5,537 nucleotides of DNA, from contig JASLAV010000247.1 in the NCBI GenBank assembly GCA_030146905.1, positions 1-5,537 on the forward strand. Reading direction: 5' to 3'. Positions 4,740 through 5,537 of the stretch are shown one piece after another. The translations under genes were made by a program, and so were the position numbers. The notes under the pieces were generated by a model. It was not told where the DNA came from. It made no database searches and saw only the letters and a list, made by a program, of their open reading frames with translations. Numbering within the stretch: position 1 is the first letter of the stretch; every line of letters begins with the position of its first letter. The DNA comes from Lentzea sp. Lineage in GTDB: Bacteria > Actinomycetota > Actinomycetes > Mycobacteriales > Pseudonocardiaceae.

Positions 4740-5537
4740 TCAGGCCTTCTTCAGCGGGCGGGCGCCCAGTTCGTCGGCCAGCATTTTGAGGATCATCGAC
4801 TCCGGGTCCTGCGCTGCCGGCATCGTGCTCGGGTCGGCTGGGCGGGCCGCCTCGGCGAGCATTGCCTCTTCGTCGTCCGGTTCTGGCGGCAGGGGGTCGT
4901 CGGGCTCGGGGGGTTCCGGTGGTGGTGGGACGTCGTCTGCCGGTGGGCGTGGGGCTGGGCGTTGTGCCGGTTCCGGCTGGCGGGGTGGTTGGGCCTGCGC
5001 CTGGCTTGGGCGGGTGGGGGCCGGGCGCGGGGTTTTGGCCGGGGTTGTGGCTTGCGGGGTCGCGCCTGGGGTGCCGTGGGTGCAGCGGACCTGCCAGGTG
5101 CCGCCCAGTACCGCCGACAGGGCGTTGGAGATCGCCTCCGTGTTGCGGGGTTCTGCCAGGCGGCGGGCCAGGGGGGCCGAGGTGTGGGTGACCGTGACCA
5201 CGTTGCCGTCGACCTCGCTGACCATGGCGTTGGTCAGCATCGCCTCGGTGCTGCGGCTGGTGGAGCGGACTGCCGCCAGCAGATCCGACCACACCCTGCG
5301 GACCGCTGCCGCGTCCAGGTCGCCTGCCGCGATGGGGGGTGAGGCCGGCTGCGGCGGCTCGGCTGGGGCGATCGGCGCTGCGGCTGGGGCGGACACCACG
5401 ATTTGGGCGGGCACCGGGGCCGGGGGCGATACCGGAGCCGCCACTGGCGCCGGGGTTGCCTGGACCTGGGGTGCTGCTGGGACCGCGACCGGGGCTGGGG
5501 TTGGGGTTGGGCGGGCGGGTTCTGGTTGTGCTGGCTG
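4740..5537 (-). CDS. dnaX: DNA polymerase III subunits gamma/tau, C-terminal part (5' end outside window)
   Basis: DnaX is the clamp-loader ATPase and, as tau, tethers the polymerase core in the replisome. The window holds the last 265 codons; the frame is open to base 5537, so the ATPase domains lie beyond the edge. Numbering from the edge: Pro/Ala-rich linker 1-72; a folded domain about 73-152 (5082-5321) starting DLDAAAVRRVWSDLLAAVRS and including SEVDGNVVTVTH, PLARRLAEPRNTEAISNAL and VLGGTWQVRCTHG, which resembles the C-terminal domain of actinobacterial DnaX; a second Pro-rich, then acidic linker about 153-221; and a short tail ESMILKMLADELGARPLKKA (246-265). The tail resembles the conserved end of mycobacterial homologues and may form a helix. 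By analogy with E. coli tau, the C-terminal part may contact the polymerase alpha subunit. The identification rests on this domain plus synteny with ybaB and recR; no ATPase motif can be seen. Confidence 0.88.
   Translation of the reverse strand, partial: QPAQPEPARPTPTPAPVAVPAAPQVQATPAPVAAPVSPPAPVPAQIVVSAPAAAPIAPAEPPQPASPPIAAGDLDAAAVRRVWSDLLAAVRSTSRSTEAMLTNAMVSEVDGNVVTVTHTSAPLARRLAEPRNTEAISNALSAVLGGTWQVRCTHGTPGATPQATTPAKTPRPAPTRPSQAQAQPPRQPEPAQRPAPRPPADDVPPPPEPPEPDDPLPPEPDDEEAMLAEAARPADPSTMPAAQDPESMILKMLADELGARPLKKA
5008..5032 (+). other. G-quadruplex-type motif in dnaX linker (template strand)
   Basis: Five G-runs with loops of 1, 1, 2 and 3 nt: GGG at 5008 and 5012, GGGGG at 5016, GGG at 5023 and GGGG at 5029. 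The pattern satisfies the usual G3-loop criterion with very short loops. It lies on the strand opposite the dnaX coding strand, within the second Pro-rich linker. Confidence 0.55.
5405..5426 (+). other. G-quadruplex-type motif in dnaX linker (template strand)
   Basis: Four G-runs: GGG 5405-5407, GGG 5409-5411, GGGG 5416-5419 and GGGGG 5422-5426, with loops of 1, 4 and 2 nt. It lies in the first Pro/Ala-rich linker of dnaX, on the template strand. Confidence 0.5.
5491..5519 (+). other. Six-run G-quadruplex-type motif in dnaX linker (template strand)
   Basis: Six G-runs of 4, 4, 4, 3, 3 and 3 bases with loops of only 1-2 nt (CT, TT, TT, C, C) make this the strongest such motif in the window. 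The minus strand encodes alternating Pro with Thr, Ala or Arg here, so the G-runs come from CCN proline codons. Confidence 0.6.

Noticed and set aside
4681..5292. 203-codon minus-strand frame overlapping dnaX
   Set aside because: It is a +1/-1 shadow of dnaX with His/Pro/Arg-rich low-complexity sequence. The dnaX frame carries the folded domain and the plausible C-terminus.
4740..5537. Programmed frameshift in dnaX giving gamma and tau
   Set aside because: No A-rich slippery heptamer (A AAA AAG type) is visible in the visible part of dnaX; the part upstream of 5537 cannot be judged.
1..5537. CRISPR array, tRNA, rRNA, insertion sequence or prophage signals
   Set aside because: No regularly spaced repeats, tRNA-like cloverleaf, transposase or integrase sequence, or flanking target duplications were seen; nearly all the window is accounted for by five genes.

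Overview
The window is high-GC DNA (roughly 70% by eye, with coding regions strongly biased to G/C at third positions) from an actinomycete. The gene order dnaX-ybaB-recR, an AfsR/SARP-type regulator with NB-ARC and TPR domains, a YbaB starting MQPG as in mycobacteria, and GC-rich palindromic intergenic repeats all point to Actinomycetota. A filamentous member of the Pseudonocardiales (Saccharothrix, Lentzea or Actinosynnema type) is my guess from style only; no marker gene here fixes the genus.

Layout. Positions 2-3079 (+) hold most of a large AfsR-like SARP regulator whose DNA-binding N-terminus lies before the window. The rest is on the minus strand and reads from right to left. First comes the 3' part of dnaX (DNA polymerase III gamma/tau, 4740-5537, 5' end outside the window). 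A 231-bp gap (4509-4739) follows, holding a hexamer tandem repeat, a REP-like GC-rich palindromic element and two small adjacent palindromes. Then come ybaB/ebfC (4185-4508), recR (3573-4181) and a small uridine-kinase-like P-loop protein (3058-3531). The kinase gene and the regulator gene converge and overlap tail to tail by 22 bp.

How the genes fit together. DnaX is the clamp-loader/replisome organiser, YbaB a nucleoid-associated DNA-binding protein, and RecR the Toprim/zinc-finger partner of RecF/RecO in gap repair. This is a conserved bacterial replication-repair neighbourhood. ybaB and recR are 3 bp apart and probably translationally coupled. The kinase is probably co-transcribed behind recR, but its start is unclear: a good Shine-Dalgarno sits on the recR stop codon without a standard start codon at the right distance. 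The SARP regulator is functionally unrelated to the minus-strand genes, and no biosynthetic genes are visible, so its targets cannot be read from this window.

I found no clearly new biological system. The points most worth a second look are the kinase start and its unknown substrate, the convergent overlap, the G-quadruplex-prone template strand in the dnaX linker, and the in-frame Gly-Glu repeat just past the dnaX stop codon.
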